From the NCBI RefSeq assembly GCF_947499845.1, contig NZ_CANMPM010000003.1, positions 62,001 to 126,000 on the forward strand: 64,000 nt of DNA, read 5' to 3'. The notes below the pieces were generated by a model. That model was not told the DNA's origin. It saw only the letters and a list, made by a program, of their open reading frames with translations, and searched no databases. Shown here piece by piece: positions 26,823 through 37,399 of the stretch. The DNA comes from an uncultured Pseudokineococcus sp. Lineage in GTDB: Bacteria > Actinomycetota > Actinomycetes > Actinomycetales > Quadrisphaeraceae. The position numbers and the translations under genes are program-made. The first letter of the stretch is position 1, and each line of letters opens with the position of its first letter.

Positions 26823-27721
26823 GCGCGTCGACCGGAGCACCGCCACGGACGACCACGCCCGCCGGCGACGGCGCACGACGCCGTTCGCCCGGGGGCGGGC
26901 GCCTGCAGCGCCTGCGGGGCGTGACCCTCACGGCCTTCATCACCTACGCCGCCGCGGCGGCCTTCGTCCTGCTCGTCGTCGCCGTCCTCGGGTCGGTGCT
27001 CGTCGAGTCCCTCGGCGGGTCCTGGCGCTCGGGCTGGTGGCCGGACGGAGGCACGCTGGAGTGGTACCGGCGGGCGTGGGCGACCACGGGTGTGGCCCGA
27101 GCCCTCGTCGTGACCTTCGAGGTCGGTGTCGCCGTCGTCGCCCTGTCGCTCGTGGCCGGGGTGCCGGCGGGGTACGCGCTGGCGCGCAAGAACTTCCCGG
27201 GCAAGAGCGCGCTGATGCTCGTCCTCCTGCTGCCCATCATCCTGCCGCAGATCACCTACGCCACCCAGCTGGCCGCCCTCATGTACCGGGTCGGCCTGGG
27301 GGGCAGCCTCACCGCCGTCATCCTCGTCAACGTGGTGCCGGCCCTGCCGCTGGTCATCCTCATCACGGTCCCCTACGTGGAGCAGGTGAACCCCGCCGTC
27401 GAGGACGCCGCCCGGGTCTTCGGCGCCGGCACCTGGCGGCTCTTCACGCTCGTCCTGGTGCCCCTGCTCCTGCCCGGGGTGGCGGCCGCCGGGGTGCTCA
27501 CGCTCGTGCGGGTGCTCGGCTCCTTCGAGCTGACGTTCTTCGTCTCCTCCGCCGACACCCAGACGCTCGTCGTCACCATCTTCGGCGCCCTGTCGAACCC
27601 CGGGGGGGTCGCCGCGGGGCTGACGGCCGCGATGACGGTGCACTACATGGTCGTCGCCGTCGTGGGGCTCGCCGTCAGCCTGCGTTTCGCCAACCCCGTC
27701 CAGGCCCTCAGCCGTCGGTGA
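26819..27721 (+). CDS. ABC transporter permease (PotC-like)
   Basis: A 300-residue partner permease. The first membrane segment is ITYAAAAAFVLLVVAVLGSV and the EAA loop is VEDAARVFGAGTWRLFTLVL. The ATG overlaps the TGA of the preceding gene by four bases. A 130-base gap without recognisable features follows before the first of two oxidoreductases, which probably belong to the same transcript. Confidence 0.9.
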   Translation: MSASTGAPPRTTTPAGDGARRRSPGGGRLQRLRGVTLTAFITYAAAAAFVLLVVAVLGSVLVESLGGSWRSGWWPDGGTLEWYRRAWATTGVARALVVTFEVGVAVVALSLVAGVPAGYALARKNFPGKSALMLVLLLPIILPQITYATQLAALMYRVGLGGSLTAVILVNVVPALPLVILITVPYVEQVNPAVEDAARVFGAGTWRLFTLVLVPLLLPGVAAAGVLTLVRVLGSFELTFFVSSADTQTLVVTIFGALSNPGGVAAGLTAAMTVHYMVVAVVGLAVSLRFANPVQALSRR

Positions 27722-27851
27722 CGACGCCCGAGGGCGGCGAGCCGCGACGGGTGCTGCCCTGGCGACCGGCCCCGACGAGGAGCCCGCGAGACCCCGCCCG
27801 CACGAGAGGGCCCCGCGCCCGACCCAACGACCCACCGAGAGGGAGAAGCGA

Positions 27852-29045
27852 GTGATCAGAGTCGCCGTCATCGGGACGGGCAACATCGCGCCGTCCCACA
27901 TCCGTGCCTACCAGCAGTTCCCGGACCGCTGCTCCGTCGTGGCCCTCGTCGACATGGTCCCGGAGCGGGCGGAGGCGTTGCGCCGCGAGCTCGGCCTCGA
28001 GCAGGCGAGCATCTACCCGACGCACGAGGACCTCCTCGCCGGTGAGGGGGTGGACCTCGTCAGCATCTGCACGCCGCCGGCCACGCACGAGCAGATCAGC
28101 GTCGACCTCCTCACGGCTGGCGTGCACGTGCTGTGCGAGAAGCCGATGGCTCCCTCGCTGGCCGCCTGCGACGCCATCCTGCGTGCGGAGCAGCAGAGCC
28201 GGGCGATGTTCTCGTCGGTGGCGCAGAACCGCTTCCGCGACGACGTCGTCCGGCTGAAGGCCGCCGTCGACTCGGGGCTCACCGGGCCCGTCTCGCGGGT
28301 CCAGGTGGACTCGGCCTGGTGGCGCGGCCTGCCCTACTACGACCTGTCGTGGCGCGGCACCTGGGAGCAGGAAGGTGGCGGCTGCACCCTCAACCACGCG
28401 GTGCACCACATCGACCTCCTGCTGTGGCTGCTGGGCGCGCCGCTGTCGGTGACGGCCGTGCTGGCCAACGTGGCGCACGAGAACGCCGAGGTCGAGGACC
28501 TCTCGGTCGCGGTCCTGGCCTACGAGCGTGCGCTGGCGACCGTGACCAGCTCGGTGGTGGACCACGGCGAGCGCCAGGCGGTCGTCGTCCAGGGCCGGGA
28601 GGCCAGCGTCGGTCTGGACGGCGACGTGGTGGCCTCCGTCTCCCAGCCCAACGGGTTCCCCGTCCCCGGGGGCGGCGCCGACCTGGTCGAGCGCCTGCGC
28701 GCGCTGGCGGACTCGCACGAGCCGCTGGCGCACACCGGGCACGAGGGGCAGGTCGACGACCTCCTGACCGCGATCGAGACGGGACGTCGGCCCGTCGTCG
28801 ACGGGCACGACGGCCGCCGCACGATCGAGCTCATCACGGCGATCTACCAGGCAGGGATCGAGCGTCGCGGCGTCGATCTGCCGCTGGCCCCCGACGACCC
28901 CTACGCCCTGCCGGGGACGCTGGTCGAGCGCGCACCCCGCTTCTTCACCAAGTCCGCCTCCGTCACCGAGCTCGCCGGGGCGATCAGCGTTCCCGGTGGC
29001 GCCGACGGCGCCACCCCGCGCGACCACGAGCACGAGGAGAAGTGA
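27852..29045 (+). CDS. Gfo/Idh/MocA-family oxidoreductase
   Basis: A 397-residue NAD(P)-dependent sugar or polyol dehydrogenase. Seen: VAVIGTGNIAPSHI dinucleotide-binding motif at residue 4, VSICTPPATH, the intact catalytic CEKPMAP motif, and GGGCTLNHAVHHIDLLLWLLG with the paired His residues, the active-site segment of the family. The start is GTG with GGGAGAAG upstream. TGA and the next ATG share one base (TGATG). It may oxidise or epimerise the sugar acid taken up by the upstream transporter; the substrate is not known. Confidence 0.88.
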   Translation: MIRVAVIGTGNIAPSHIRAYQQFPDRCSVVALVDMVPERAEALRRELGLEQASIYPTHEDLLAGEGVDLVSICTPPATHEQISVDLLTAGVHVLCEKPMAPSLAACDAILRAEQQSRAMFSSVAQNRFRDDVVRLKAAVDSGLTGPVSRVQVDSAWWRGLPYYDLSWRGTWEQEGGGCTLNHAVHHIDLLLWLLGAPLSVTAVLANVAHENAEVEDLSVAVLAYERALATVTSSVVDHGERQAVVVQGREASVGLDGDVVASVSQPNGFPVPGGGADLVERLRALADSHEPLAHTGHEGQVDDLLTAIETGRRPVVDGHDGRRTIELITAIYQAGIERRGVDLPLAPDDPYALPGTLVERAPRFFTKSASVTELAGAISVPGGADGATPRDHEHEEK

Positions 29046-30121
29046 TGAGCACGTCGGACGGCGGCACCTACGCGCCCGCCCCCCTGCCGGCCCCCGTCGT
29101 CGAGCCCGGGGAGTTCGTCGTCGCGGCCGTCGGCCTCGACCACGGGCACATCTACGGCATGTGCGAGGGGCTCCTCGGGGCCGGCGCCACGCTGAGGTGG
29201 GTGCACGACGGCGACCCGGAGAAGGTCGCGCGCTTCCGCGACCGCTTCCCCGACGTGCGGGTGGCGCGCAGCGAGGCGGAGGTGCTCGACGACCCCGAGG
29301 TGCACCTCGTCGCCGGGGCCGCGGTCACCAGCGAGCGGTGCGCCCTGGGGGTGCGGGTGATGGAGGCGGGCAAGGACTACTTCACCGACAAGGCCCCGCT
29401 CACCACGCTCGAGCAGCTGGCCACGGCGCGCGCCGCGGTCGCGAGGACCGGCCGCAAGTACGCCGTCTACTACTCCGAGCGCGTGCACGTGGAGACGGCG
29501 GTCTTCGCCGGTCAGCTCATCGAGCAGGGGGCGATCGGCCGGGTGCTGCAGGTCGTCGGCTTCGGTCCGCACCGGCTCAACGCCCCGAGCCGGCCGGCGT
29601 GGTTCTTCGAGAAGGAAAAGTACGGGGGCATCCTCACCGACATCGGCAGCCACAACGTCGACCAGGTCCTGCACTACACGGGTGCGACCGACGCCGAGGT
29701 CGTCAGCAGCCAGATCGCCAACTACGCCCACCCTGAGCACCCCGAGCTGGACGACTTCGGCGACGCGAACCTCGTCACCAGCACCGGGGCCACGGGGTAC
29801 TTCCGCTGCGACTGGTTCACCCCGGACGGGCTGCAGACCTGGGGTGACGGGCGCACCTTCATCCTGGGCACCGACGGCTTCATCGAGCAGCGCAAGTACA
29901 TGAACCTCGGCACCGACGACGGGCCCGCCCACCTGTTCCTCGCCAACGGCGACCAGGAGACGCACTTCCGGCTGCACGGGGAGGTGGGCTACCCGTACTT
30001 CGGCCAGCTCGTGCTCGACTGCCTCCGCCGCACGGAGGAGGCGATGACGCAGGAGCACGCCTTCACAGCCATCGAGGTGGCCCTGCGGGCGCAGGCGACG
30101 GCGCGCGACCTGACGCGGTGA
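29045..30121 (+). CDS. Gfo/Idh/MocA-family oxidoreductase
   Basis: A 358-residue family member coupled to the preceding dehydrogenase. The N-terminal motif is unusual, [13 protein letters not shown] instead of GxGxxG, the catalytic segment is [10 protein letters not shown], where Lys is kept but Glu is replaced by Asp, and [19 protein letters not shown] carries the conserved His and Asp. This subgroup is often paired with another Gfo/Idh/MocA gene. The two proteins could act in sequence, for example oxidation then re-reduction at another carbon, which is speculation from the pairing. Confidence 0.82.
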   Translation: MSTSDGGTYAPAPLPAPVVEPGEFVVAAVGLDHGHIYGMCEGLLGAGATLRWVHDGDPEKVARFRDRFPDVRVARSEAEVLDDPEVHLVAGAAVTSERCALGVRVMEAGKDYFTDKAPLTTLEQLATARAAVARTGRKYAVYYSERVHVETAVFAGQLIEQGAIGRVLQVVGFGPHRLNAPSRPAWFFEKEKYGGILTDIGSHNVDQVLHYTGATDAEVVSSQIANYAHPEHPELDDFGDANLVTSTGATGYFRCDWFTPDGLQTWGDGRTFILGTDGFIEQRKYMNLGTDDGPAHLFLANGDQETHFRLHGEVGYPYFGQLVLDCLRRTEEAMTQEHAFTAIEVALRAQATARDLTR

Positions 30122-30138
30122 CGCCGGACACCGAGTCG

Positions 30139-30162
30139 GACTGCCATACTTGCATGGCAGTC
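30139..30162. promoter_or_regulatory. Inverted repeat upstream of manD
   Basis: Perfect 9-base arms (GACTGCCAT at 30139-30147 and ATGGCAGTC at 30154-30162) flank a six-base spacer in the 91-base gap before the manD operon. Size and symmetry suit an operator, possibly for the GntR/FCD regulator of the island. No similar copy was found upstream of uxaC or gntR. Confidence 0.5.
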
Positions 30163-30212
30163 GTCACGGCGCGCCGGTCACGCCGACCGGTGCACGCTCG
30201 AGGAGGAGCGCG

Positions 30213-31427
30213 TTGAAGATCACGGACGCCTCGGTCGTCGTCACGAGCCCGGGGCGCAACTTCGTCCTGCTGAAGGTCACCACGGAGGACGGCGTCGTCG
30301 GGTGGGGGGACGCGACGCTCAACGGTCGCGAGCTCGCCGTGGCGTCCTACCTGCGCGACCACGTGTGCCCGCTGCTCGTCGGCCGGGACGCCACGCGCAT
30401 CACCGACACCTGGTCCTACCTCTACAAGGGTGCCTACTGGCGGCGGGGCCCGGTGACCATGACGGCCATCGCCGCCGTGGACGTCGCGCTGTGGGACGTC
30501 GCCGGGAAGCTGGCGGGAGCACCCGTCCACCGGCTGCTCGGAGGCGCCGCGCGCGACGAGGTCACGCTCTACGGCCACGCCAGCGGCGCGACCGTCGAGG
30601 AGGCCCTCGAGGACGTGGCCGCCCACCTCGACGCCGGCTACCGCGCCGTCCGGGTGCAGGCGGCCGTACCCGGCGCTGAGGCGGGCAGCTACGGCGTCCC
30701 GCCCGCCGACGGGCGCGTGTACGAGCCCGCCTCCGGCGAGCGGCCCGCGGAGGACCGCTGGGACACGGCCGCCTACCTCGAATTCCTGCCGCAGCTCATG
30801 GCCGCGGTCCGCGAGCGCTTCGGCTACGGGTTCGCGCTGCTGCACGACGCCCACCACCGCCTCTCGCCCATCGAGGCCGGGCGGCTGGGCGCCAGCCTCG
30901 AGCCCTACCGCATGTTCTGGCTCGAGGACCCGACGCCCGCCGAGGACCAGAGCGCCTTCCGCACCATCCGCCAGCACACGACCACGCCGCTCGCGGTCGG
31001 CGAGGTGTTCAACTCGATCTGGGACTGCCAGCAGCTCATCACCGAGCGGCTCGTCGACTACATCCGCACCTCGGTCAGCCACACGGGCGGCATCACCCAC
31101 CTGCGCCGTGTCTTCTCCCTCGCCGAGCTGTACGGGGTCCGCAGCGGGTCGCACGGGGCGAGCGACCTGTCCCCCGTCTCCTTCGCGGCGGCGCTGCACG
31201 TCGACCTCGCGATCCCCAACTTCGGCATCCAGGAGCACATGGGGCACCGCGACCCGGCCGGCGAGGTCTTCCGCACCGGCTACGAGATCGCCGACGGCGT
31301 CGCGCACCCCGGGGACGCCCCCGGCCTCGGGGTCGACGTCGACGAGGAAGCCGCCGCCCGGTACCCCTACGCGCCGCGGTACCTCCCCGTGAACCGCCTG
31401 CTCGACGGGTCGGTGCACGACTGGTGA
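30213..31427 (+). CDS. manD: D-mannonate dehydratase (enolase superfamily)
   Basis: A 404-residue ManD/RspA-type enzyme dehydrating D-mannonate to 2-keto-3-deoxy-D-gluconate. Metal ligands appear in [15 protein letters not shown] and AVGEVFNS, the catalytic His in [11 protein letters not shown], and the Arg/Tyr pair of the high-activity class in [15 protein letters not shown]. The rare TTG start is favoured by AGGAGGAG at 30201 and by the family N-terminus [13 protein letters not shown]. It replaces the unrelated UxuA dehydratase found in enteric bacteria. Its GTGA overlap with the kinase shows a coupled operon. Confidence 0.93.
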   Translation: MKITDASVVVTSPGRNFVLLKVTTEDGVVGWGDATLNGRELAVASYLRDHVCPLLVGRDATRITDTWSYLYKGAYWRRGPVTMTAIAAVDVALWDVAGKLAGAPVHRLLGGAARDEVTLYGHASGATVEEALEDVAAHLDAGYRAVRVQAAVPGAEAGSYGVPPADGRVYEPASGERPAEDRWDTAAYLEFLPQLMAAVRERFGYGFALLHDAHHRLSPIEAGRLGASLEPYRMFWLEDPTPAEDQSAFRTIRQHTTTPLAVGEVFNSIWDCQQLITERLVDYIRTSVSHTGGITHLRRVFSLAELYGVRSGSHGASDLSPVSFAAALHVDLAIPNFGIQEHMGHRDPAGEVFRTGYEIADGVAHPGDAPGLGVDVDEEAAARYPYAPRYLPVNRLLDGSVHDW

Positions 31428-32398
31428 GCAGCGCGCACGACGTCGTCGTCCTCGGGGAGGTGCTCGTCGAGGTCTCGACGGCGCTGCCCGCCGCGGCCGG
31501 GGTCGAGGCCGTGCTGTCCTTCTCCGGCGACGCCCTCAACGCCGCGGCCGCCGCGGCCGCCGCGGGAGCCCGCACGGGTCTGGTGGCGCGCGTGCCGGAC
31601 GACGAGCTCGGCGACGCGCTCGTGGACCGGGTGGCGGCCCTCGGCGTGGGGACCGACCTCCTGCGGCGGGTCCCCGGCCAGCACGGCGTGTACCTCCAGC
31701 ACAGCGACCCCGCGGGGGAGCGGCAGTTCTCCTACGCCCGCGCCGGGAGCGCGGGCTCGACGCTCGACGCCGAGGACCTGGACGACGACGTGGTCGCCGC
31801 CGCCGGCGTCGTGCTCGCGAGCGGCATCACGGCGGCCGTCTCGGCGTCGGCGCTCGCGGCGGTGCGACGGGCCGCCAGGTCCGCCCGACGGTTCGTCTTC
31901 GACCCCAACCACCGCCCCCGCCTCACCTCCGCCGCCGCGGCGCGCGCCGTGCTGGCCGAGCTGGCACCGCGCGCGGCGCTCGTGACGCCCTCCTGGCCGG
32001 GCGAGACGGGCCTCCTGCTCGACGCCGACGACCCGCGCGCCGCGGCGGCGGCGGTCCGGGCGCTGGGGGCCGCCGCCGCGGCGGTCACGTGCGGCAGCCG
32101 AGGGGTGCTGGTGTCCGGCGACGGCCCCGACACGTGGGTGCCGGCGGTGCCCGCCCCGGCGCTGGTCGACCAGACCGGTGCGGGGGACGTCCTGGCCGGG
32201 ACGACGGCGGCCCGGCTGGCGCAGGGCGACGACCTCGTCCAGGCCGTCCGGACCGGGACCGCCGCGGCCTCGCTGGCGCTCGGCGGGCGCGGCGGGACGG
32301 GCCTCGTCGCGTCGGCGGCCGACGTGCGCGCTCACCTGGCGACCGCGGGCCGACCGCCGGTCGTCCTGGACCCGACGGAGGACCCGTGGACCGCTTGA
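31424..32398 (+). CDS. kdgK: 2-keto-3-deoxygluconate kinase (PfkB family)
   Basis: A 324-residue ribokinase-like enzyme. The N-terminal GEVLVEVS and [15 protein letters not shown] segments are the substrate site, and [11 protein letters not shown] is the second PfkB signature with the catalytic Asp. Position between mannonate dehydratase and the aldolase supports phosphorylation of KDG to KDPG. GTG 31424 overlaps the manD stop by four bases and the gene overlaps uxuB by 13. Other PfkB sugars cannot be excluded from sequence alone. Confidence 0.9.
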   Translation: MSSAHDVVVLGEVLVEVSTALPAAAGVEAVLSFSGDALNAAAAAAAAGARTGLVARVPDDELGDALVDRVAALGVGTDLLRRVPGQHGVYLQHSDPAGERQFSYARAGSAGSTLDAEDLDDDVVAAAGVVLASGITAAVSASALAAVRRAARSARRFVFDPNHRPRLTSAAAARAVLAELAPRAALVTPSWPGETGLLLDADDPRAAAAAVRALGAAAAAVTCGSRGVLVSGDGPDTWVPAVPAPALVDQTGAGDVLAGTTAARLAQGDDLVQAVRTGTAAASLALGGRGGTGLVASAADVRAHLATAGRPPVVLDPTEDPWTA

Positions 32399-33852
32399 GC
32401 CTCGCCAGCCTGCCCCGCCTCGCCGGCCGTCCCGTCGCCGCGCCCGGCTTCGACCCCCGCGACGTCACCCCGGGCCAGGTCCACCTCGGGCTGGGCGCCT
32501 TCCACCGGGCCCACCAGGCGCTGCTGACCGACGGGGCGATGGCGGCGTCGGGCGACCTGTCCTGGGGCATCACGGGGGTCAGCCAGAGGAGCCGCGCCGT
32601 GCTGGAGCAGCTCGCGCCGCAGGACGGCCTCTACGGCGTCCTCGTGTCCGGGCGTGGCGCGCGCGAGCTGCGCGTCGGGGGCGCCGTCCGCCGCGTCCTC
32701 GCGGCGCCGGAGCAGCCCGAGGACGTCGTGGCCGCGCTCGCGGACCCGGCGACCCGCGTCGTCACCCTGACGGTCACCGAGAAGGGCTACCGCCACGACC
32801 CGGCGACGGGGCGGCTGAGGACGGACGACGCCGAGGTGGCCGCCGACCTGGCCGGGCGCCCGCCGCGGACGGCGGTGGGCCAGCTGGGGCGTGCCCTCGT
32901 CGAGCGCGCCCGGGCGGGTGCCGGTCCGCAGACGGTCGTCTGCTGCGACAACCTGCCCGGCAACGGGAGCTTCCTGCGCGGGCTCGTGACGCAGTTCCTC
33001 GATGCTGCGGGCGCCGACGCCGCCGCGGCGCTCGGGGACGTGGCCTTCCCCTCGAGCGTCGTGGACCGCATCGTCCCGGGCACCCGCGAGGAGGACCGCG
33101 CCGCCGCGGCCGGCCTCAGCGGTCTGCGCGACGAGGGGCTCGTGGTGGCCGAGCCCTTCCTCCAGTGGGTGGTGGAGGACCGCTTCGCCGGGGAGCGCCC
33201 CGCGTGGGACGCCGTCGGGGCCCGGCTGACGGCCGACGCCGCGCCCTTCGAGCGCGCCAAGCTCCGCGTGCTCAACGCCACCCACTCGCTGCTGGCCTAC
33301 CTGGGGCTGCGCGCGGGCGCCGCCACCGTCGCGGAGGCCGTCACCGACCCAGCGATCGAGCGCGCGGCGCGAGCGCTGCTGCGTGACGACGCGCTCCCCT
33401 CGCTCGTCCCGCCGGAGGGCGTCGACCTGGCGGCGTACGGCGAGCAGGTGCTCGAGCGCTTCGCGAACTCCGCCCTGCCGGACACCACGTCGCGCGTGGC
33501 GGCCGACGGGTCGCAGAAGCTGGGGCCCCGCCTGCTCAGCACGGCGCGCGCCCGGCGGGCCGCGGGGGCGCCGGCGGACCAGGTGGCCCTGGCCGTCGCC
33601 GCCTGGTGCCTGCACGTGGCCGACCCCCTCGGCCCGGACGGTCGACCGGCCCCCCTCGACGACCCCCTGGCCGACCGGCTGCGCGAGGTGGTCGAGCGCA
33701 GCGCTGGCCGGGACGTCGTGGCTCGGCTGGTGGCCGTGCTCGACCCCGCCCTGGCCGAGGACCAGGCGTGGGTCTCGGTGGCGGACGACTGGTTCCACGC
33801 GCTGCGGACCCACGGCGTGCGCGGGGCCCTGGCCGCGGGCACGCCGTCATGA
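32386..33852 (+). CDS. uxuB: D-fructuronate reductase (mannitol dehydrogenase family)
   Basis: A 488-residue polyol-specific long-chain dehydrogenase. Seen: [13 protein letters not shown] at the N-terminus, [11 protein letters not shown] with the active-site Asn, and [10 protein letters not shown] with the catalytic Lys (K292), Asn and His. In this operon it fits reduction of fructuronate to mannonate with NADH; mannitol or arabitol dehydrogenase is the alternative by family. The GTG start with GGAGGA upstream overlaps kdgK by 13 bases, and its stop overlaps the aldolase ATG. Confidence 0.88.
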   Translation: MDRLSLASLPRLAGRPVAAPGFDPRDVTPGQVHLGLGAFHRAHQALLTDGAMAASGDLSWGITGVSQRSRAVLEQLAPQDGLYGVLVSGRGARELRVGGAVRRVLAAPEQPEDVVAALADPATRVVTLTVTEKGYRHDPATGRLRTDDAEVAADLAGRPPRTAVGQLGRALVERARAGAGPQTVVCCDNLPGNGSFLRGLVTQFLDAAGADAAAALGDVAFPSSVVDRIVPGTREEDRAAAAGLSGLRDEGLVVAEPFLQWVVEDRFAGERPAWDAVGARLTADAAPFERAKLRVLNATHSLLAYLGLRAGAATVAEAVTDPAIERAARALLRDDALPSLVPPEGVDLAAYGEQVLERFANSALPDTTSRVAADGSQKLGPRLLSTARARRAAGAPADQVALAVAAWCLHVADPLGPDGRPAPLDDPLADRLREVVERSAGRDVVARLVAVLDPALAEDQAWVSVADDWFHALRTHGVRGALAAGTPS

Positions 33853-34505
33853 GCGTCCCCGGCGCGGACGGTCCCGGAGCCGCGGAGCTCCTCGCCGTCG
33901 CGCCCGTCATCCCCGTGCTCGTCCTCGACGACGCCACGACCGCCGTCCCGGTGGCGCGAGCGCTCGTCGCCGGCGGCCTTCCCGTCCTCGAGGTCACGCT
34001 GCGCACCGACGCGGCGCTGGCGGCGCTCGAGCGCGTCGCCGCCGAGGTCCCGGGCGCCGTCGTGGGGGCGGGGACGGTCCGGACGGGCGCGCAGGCCCGC
34101 GAGGCCGTGCGCGCGGGAGCGCGCTTCCTGGTCAGCCCGGGCTCGCACGCCTCCCTCGTGCGATCCATGCAGGAGACCGGCGCCGCGGTGCTCCCGGGGG
34201 TGGCGACACCCACGGAGGTGCTGGCGGTCCAGGACCTGGGGCTGTCGGAGATGAAGCTGTTCCCCGCCGAGCAGGTCGGAGGCGTCCGTCTCCTGGCGGC
34301 GCTCGCCGGCCCCTTCCCGGACGTCGCGTTCTGCCCGACGGGCGGCGTCACCGCCACCGGGGCGGTGGACTACCTGGCGCAGCCCAACGTCGCCTGCGTC
34401 GGCGGCTCGTGGCTGGCCCCGCCGGCCCTGGTGGCCGCCCGGGACTGGGAGCAGATCACGCAGCTCGCCCGCGCGGCCGCCGCGCTGCGCCCTCCACGCG
34501 CCTGA
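33849..34505 (+). CDS. eda: KDPG aldolase
   Basis: A 218-residue class I aldolase splitting 2-keto-3-deoxy-6-phosphogluconate into pyruvate and glyceraldehyde-3-phosphate. E48 and R52 (EVTLRT) and the Schiff-base K136 (EMKLFPAE) correspond to E45, R49 and K133 of the E. coli enzyme. VGAGTV, FLVSPG and CPTGGVT are the phosphate and substrate loops. ATGA overlap with uxuB. It completes the glucuronate route and is the last gene of the manD-kdgK-uxuB-eda operon. Confidence 0.95.
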   Translation: MSVPGADGPGAAELLAVAPVIPVLVLDDATTAVPVARALVAGGLPVLEVTLRTDAALAALERVAAEVPGAVVGAGTVRTGAQAREAVRAGARFLVSPGSHASLVRSMQETGAAVLPGVATPTEVLAVQDLGLSEMKLFPAEQVGGVRLLAALAGPFPDVAFCPTGGVTATGAVDYLAQPNVACVGGSWLAPPALVAARDWEQITQLARAAAALRPPRA

Positions 34506-34523
34506 CCGCCAGGGGCACGCGGC

Positions 34524-35384
34524 TCAGCCCGCCAGCGGGCGCAGGCCCTCGACGAGCGGGGTGCTGGGGCGCCCGGCGAGGCGCGCCAGGTCGCCGGTGA
34601 CGACGTCGAGCGCCCCCGCCGCGATGCTCTGGTCGAGCGCGACGACGAAGCCCGCCGTCTGCTCGTCCAGCCCGGCGCTGCGCAGGGCGACGCCCTGCTG
34701 CTCGGCCGACAGGCGCTGGTAGGTGACCTCGCGCCCGAGGACCTCGCCCATCGCCGCCGCGAGCTCGTCGTAGGTCCAGGCGACGTCGCCACCGAGCTCG
34801 TACGTGCGGCCGGCGTGCGCGGCGGGGTCGAGGAGGACGGCGGCCGTCGCGGCGGCGTAGTCGCGGCGGGAGGCGCTCGCGACCCGGCCGTCGCCGGCGC
34901 CCGCGGCGAGCACGCCGCTCTCGCGGGCCCGCTCGAGGTCCGCGCCGTAGTTCTCGGTGTACCAGTTGTTCCGCAGCACCGTCACCGGCACGTCGGCCGC
35001 TCGGAGCAGCTCCTCGGTCGCGGCGTGGTCGGGCGCCAGCACGAGCGGGGTGTCGTCGGCCCGCGTCGCCGACGTGTAGACGACGTGCGCGGCGCCCGCG
35101 CGCACCGCCGCGTCGACCACGGCGCGGTGCTGCTCCACCCGGGCGCCCGGGGAGGAGCCCGAGACGAGGAGGACGACGTCGCCGCTCCCGATCACGCCGT
35201 CGAGCGTCGTCGGGTCGTCGTGGTCGACCTGCGCGGTGCGGACGCCGCGCGCGGCGAGGTCCTCGAGCCGGTCCGTGCGGCGCCCCGTCGCGAGCACCTG
35301 GTCGGCGGCGGCGCCGCGCTCCAGGAGCTCCTCGACGACGTGGCGGCCCAGCTGGCCGGTGGCCCCGGTGACGACGATCGACAT
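34524..35384 (-). CDS. QorB-like NAD(P)H-binding reductase
   Basis: A 286-residue NmrA/QorB-type atypical SDR, a paralogue of the protein at 3323-4195. Seen: VTGATGQLGRHVVEELLERGA, DVVLLVSGSSPGARV, HVVYTSATRADDTPLVL and TVLRNNWYTENY, all typical of NAD(P)H:quinone reductase 2. ATG 35384 is chosen because the motif starts at residue 4 and a GGAG lies upstream; the frame is open to 35429. It converges with eda only 18 bases away. It is outside the uronate operon by strand. Confidence 0.88.
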   Translation of the reverse strand: MSIVVTGATGQLGRHVVEELLERGAAADQVLATGRRTDRLEDLAARGVRTAQVDHDDPTTLDGVIGSGDVVLLVSGSSPGARVEQHRAVVDAAVRAGAAHVVYTSATRADDTPLVLAPDHAATEELLRAADVPVTVLRNNWYTENYGADLERARESGVLAAGAGDGRVASASRRDYAAATAAVLLDPAAHAGRTYELGGDVAWTYDELAAAMGEVLGREVTYQRLSAEQQGVALRSAGLDEQTAGFVVALDQSIAAGALDVVTGDLARLAGRPSTPLVEGLRPLAG

Positions 35385-35508
35385 GGCAGCGCTCCGTCCC
35401 CGCGCCGACCGTCGGCGCGCGAGGTGCATGAACGCTTGAGCAGTGCGGCTGCTTCCCGACCCGCCTCGCCGGGCTCGGGCGGCGGTCCCGGGCGCCGGTC
35501 CGGGGTGC

Positions 35509-36363
35509 TCAGTCGTCGCGGACGGCGGTGAGGGAGAAGGTGAGCGGCAGGCGCTCGCGCCCCTCGGGCAGAGCGTGGGCGGTGCCGTGCTCCGTGGGGA
35601 CCTCGACCATGTGCGGCAGCGCCCTCCACGGCAGCGTCGTCTGCTCGCCGAGCGAGGTGACGCGCAGGCCGGCGCCGAGCAGCGCGCCGACGACCTCCGA
35701 CAGCGGGTGGTGCCACTCCCACGTCTCGCGGCTCGCGATGCGCACGTCCTGGTTCACGTAGCTGACGTCGTCGTCCCACCGCAGCGGTGGCCCGGCGAAG
35801 TACCGGCGGGTGAGGACCAGCTGGTCGTCGTCGCGCTCGTCGTCCAGGGCGGCGAGGACGGGGTGGGTGTCGCGGACGAAGAAGAGCCCGCCCGGGCGCA
35901 GGAGCGCCGCGACGGTCCGCGCCCACGCGTCGAGGTCGGGCAGCCAGCACAGCGCGCCGATGCTCGTGTGGACGACGTCGAAGGTCCGGCCCAGCACGTC
36001 CGCCGCCGCGGTGACCTCGGCCTCGAGGAAGTCGGCCGCGAGCCCGGCCCGCCGTGCGAGGTCTCGGGCCGCGGCGACGGCCGCCGGGGAGAGGTCGACG
36101 CCCGTCACGCGCGCGCCGAGGCGGGCGAAGGACAGCGTGTCGGTGCCGATGTGGCACTGCAGGTGCACGAGGTCGAGCCCCGCCACGGTGCCGCCCGGCA
36201 GGTGGGGCGCCATGAGGGCGAGGTCCTCGCGGGCCACGTCGCTCAGGCGCTCGGGGTCGGCGGCGAAGGCGTCCGCGCCGTAGCCCACGAGGTGGATCGG
36301 GACGCGCTCGTCCCAGTTGCGCCGGTTGGCCTCGAGCTCGGGCGGGAGGTCGTCGGCGTCCAC
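35509..36363 (-). CDS. Class I SAM-dependent methyltransferase
   Basis: A 284-residue methyltransferase. Motif I is [18 protein letters not shown], a variant with QCHIG in place of the usual Gly-rich loop, followed by [11 protein letters not shown], and [18 protein letters not shown] and [12 protein letters not shown] for the later strands. This subgroup is widespread in actinobacteria and its substrate is not known. The GTG start has a weak ribosome-binding site. It stands alone between the QorB-like gene and a small membrane protein. Confidence 0.85.
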   Translation of the reverse strand: MDADDLPPELEANRRNWDERVPIHLVGYGADAFAADPERLSDVAREDLALMAPHLPGGTVAGLDLVHLQCHIGTDTLSFARLGARVTGVDLSPAAVAAARDLARRAGLAADFLEAEVTAAADVLGRTFDVVHTSIGALCWLPDLDAWARTVAALLRPGGLFFVRDTHPVLAALDDERDDDQLVLTRRYFAGPPLRWDDDVSYVNQDVRIASRETWEWHHPLSEVVGALLGAGLRVTSLGEQTTLPWRALPHMVEVPTEHGTAHALPEGRERLPLTFSLTAVRDD

Positions 36364-36435
36364 AAGGGGACCCTAGGGACACCGGGCGCGACAGCCCAGC
36401 GCTTTGCCGGTGGACGGCCAGGGCGCTGCCGGACC

Positions 36436-36774
36436 TCAGTCCCGGCCGCTCCGGACGCCGGTGGACGGGTCCGCCCGCGGAGCGCCGACCCGCGCCTCCA
36501 CCCCCGGGCGTCCCGCCGCGAGGTGCAGCTCGAGCGCGCGCAGGAGGCGGAAGACGCCGAGGAGCACGAGGACGAGGGCGAGGGCGACGAGCGCCACCTG
36601 GACCGCCGACCAGAGCGCGGTGAGCACGTACGGCGGGTAGAGGCCCGTCTGCTCCTGCAGGAAGGGGACGAGGACCGGCAGCAGCGACGTCGTCACCAGC
36701 CACAGCGCCAGCCCGGTGACGACGGGGACCGCGAAGCCCCGCCCACGGCCCGGCTCGCTCCGCCTGACGTCCAC
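36436..36774 (-). CDS. Hypothetical two-helix membrane protein
   Basis: A 112-residue protein with two hydrophobic segments, [20 protein letters not shown] and [20 protein letters not shown], and a charged tail. GTG 36774 has GAGGGGAG upstream. No family is recognised. Its strand and spacing do not tie it clearly to a neighbour. Confidence 0.55.
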   Translation of the reverse strand: MDVRRSEPGRGRGFAVPVVTGLALWLVTTSLLPVLVPFLQEQTGLYPPYVLTALWSAVQVALVALALVLVLLGVFRLLRALELHLAAGRPGVEARVGAPRADPSTGVRSGRD

Positions 36775-36906
36775 GGCGACTCCCCTCGGCGGCGCGGACC
36801 GGCGCCCGCCCGGTCATCATGGCGCGCGCCCACCTCGTCGCGCCGGGCTTCGCCCACGTACGCTCGCCGATGTCGACCCGCGGAGGTCCGCTGGGAGGCT
36901 CGGCGC

Positions 36907-37239
36907 ATGACGGTCCTGCGCTCGGTCCCGCTCTTCGCCCTCGCCGCGCTCGCCGAGATCGGCGGGGCGTGGCTCGTGTGGCAGGCCGTGCGCGAGGGCC
37001 GGCCGTGGTGGTGGGCCGGGCTCGGCGTCATGGCGCTCGGCGTGTACGGCTTCGTCGCCACGCTGCAGCCCGACGCCTCCTTCGGGCGAGTGCTGGCGGC
37101 CTACGGCGGGGTCTTCGTCGTCGGGTCCCTGCTGTGGGGCGTGGCCCTCGACGGCTTCCGCCCGACGACGGCCGACGTCGTCGGCGCCGCGATCTGCGTC
37201 CTCGGAGTCGGCGTGATCAAGTACGCGCCGCGCGGGTAG
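36907..37239 (+). CDS. YnfA/UPF0060-family membrane protein
   Basis: A 110-residue protein with four membrane helices, of the UPF0060 family related to small multidrug-resistance transporters. Diagnostic segments are [37 protein letters not shown] and [16 protein letters not shown] 36907 has GGGAGG upstream. Its function is unproven; export of small cations is suggested by fold. The 160-base gap that follows holds no feature that I can name. Confidence 0.9.
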   Translation: MTVLRSVPLFALAALAEIGGAWLVWQAVREGRPWWWAGLGVMALGVYGFVATLQPDASFGRVLAAYGGVFVVGSLLWGVALDGFRPTTADVVGAAICVLGVGVIKYAPRG

Positions 37240-37399
37240 GGCACCGCCGGGGAGGACGAAGCCCCTCCCGTCCTCGGGACCGAGCCGCTGACCTGCGACG
37301 ACGCGCGCAGCACCGGACGTCGTCCTCCTCGGCGGCGGAGACCACCGCTCGTCCGGCCCCGAGGTGCCGCCACCGGGGGCCTGTCGCAGAGTGCTGGCC

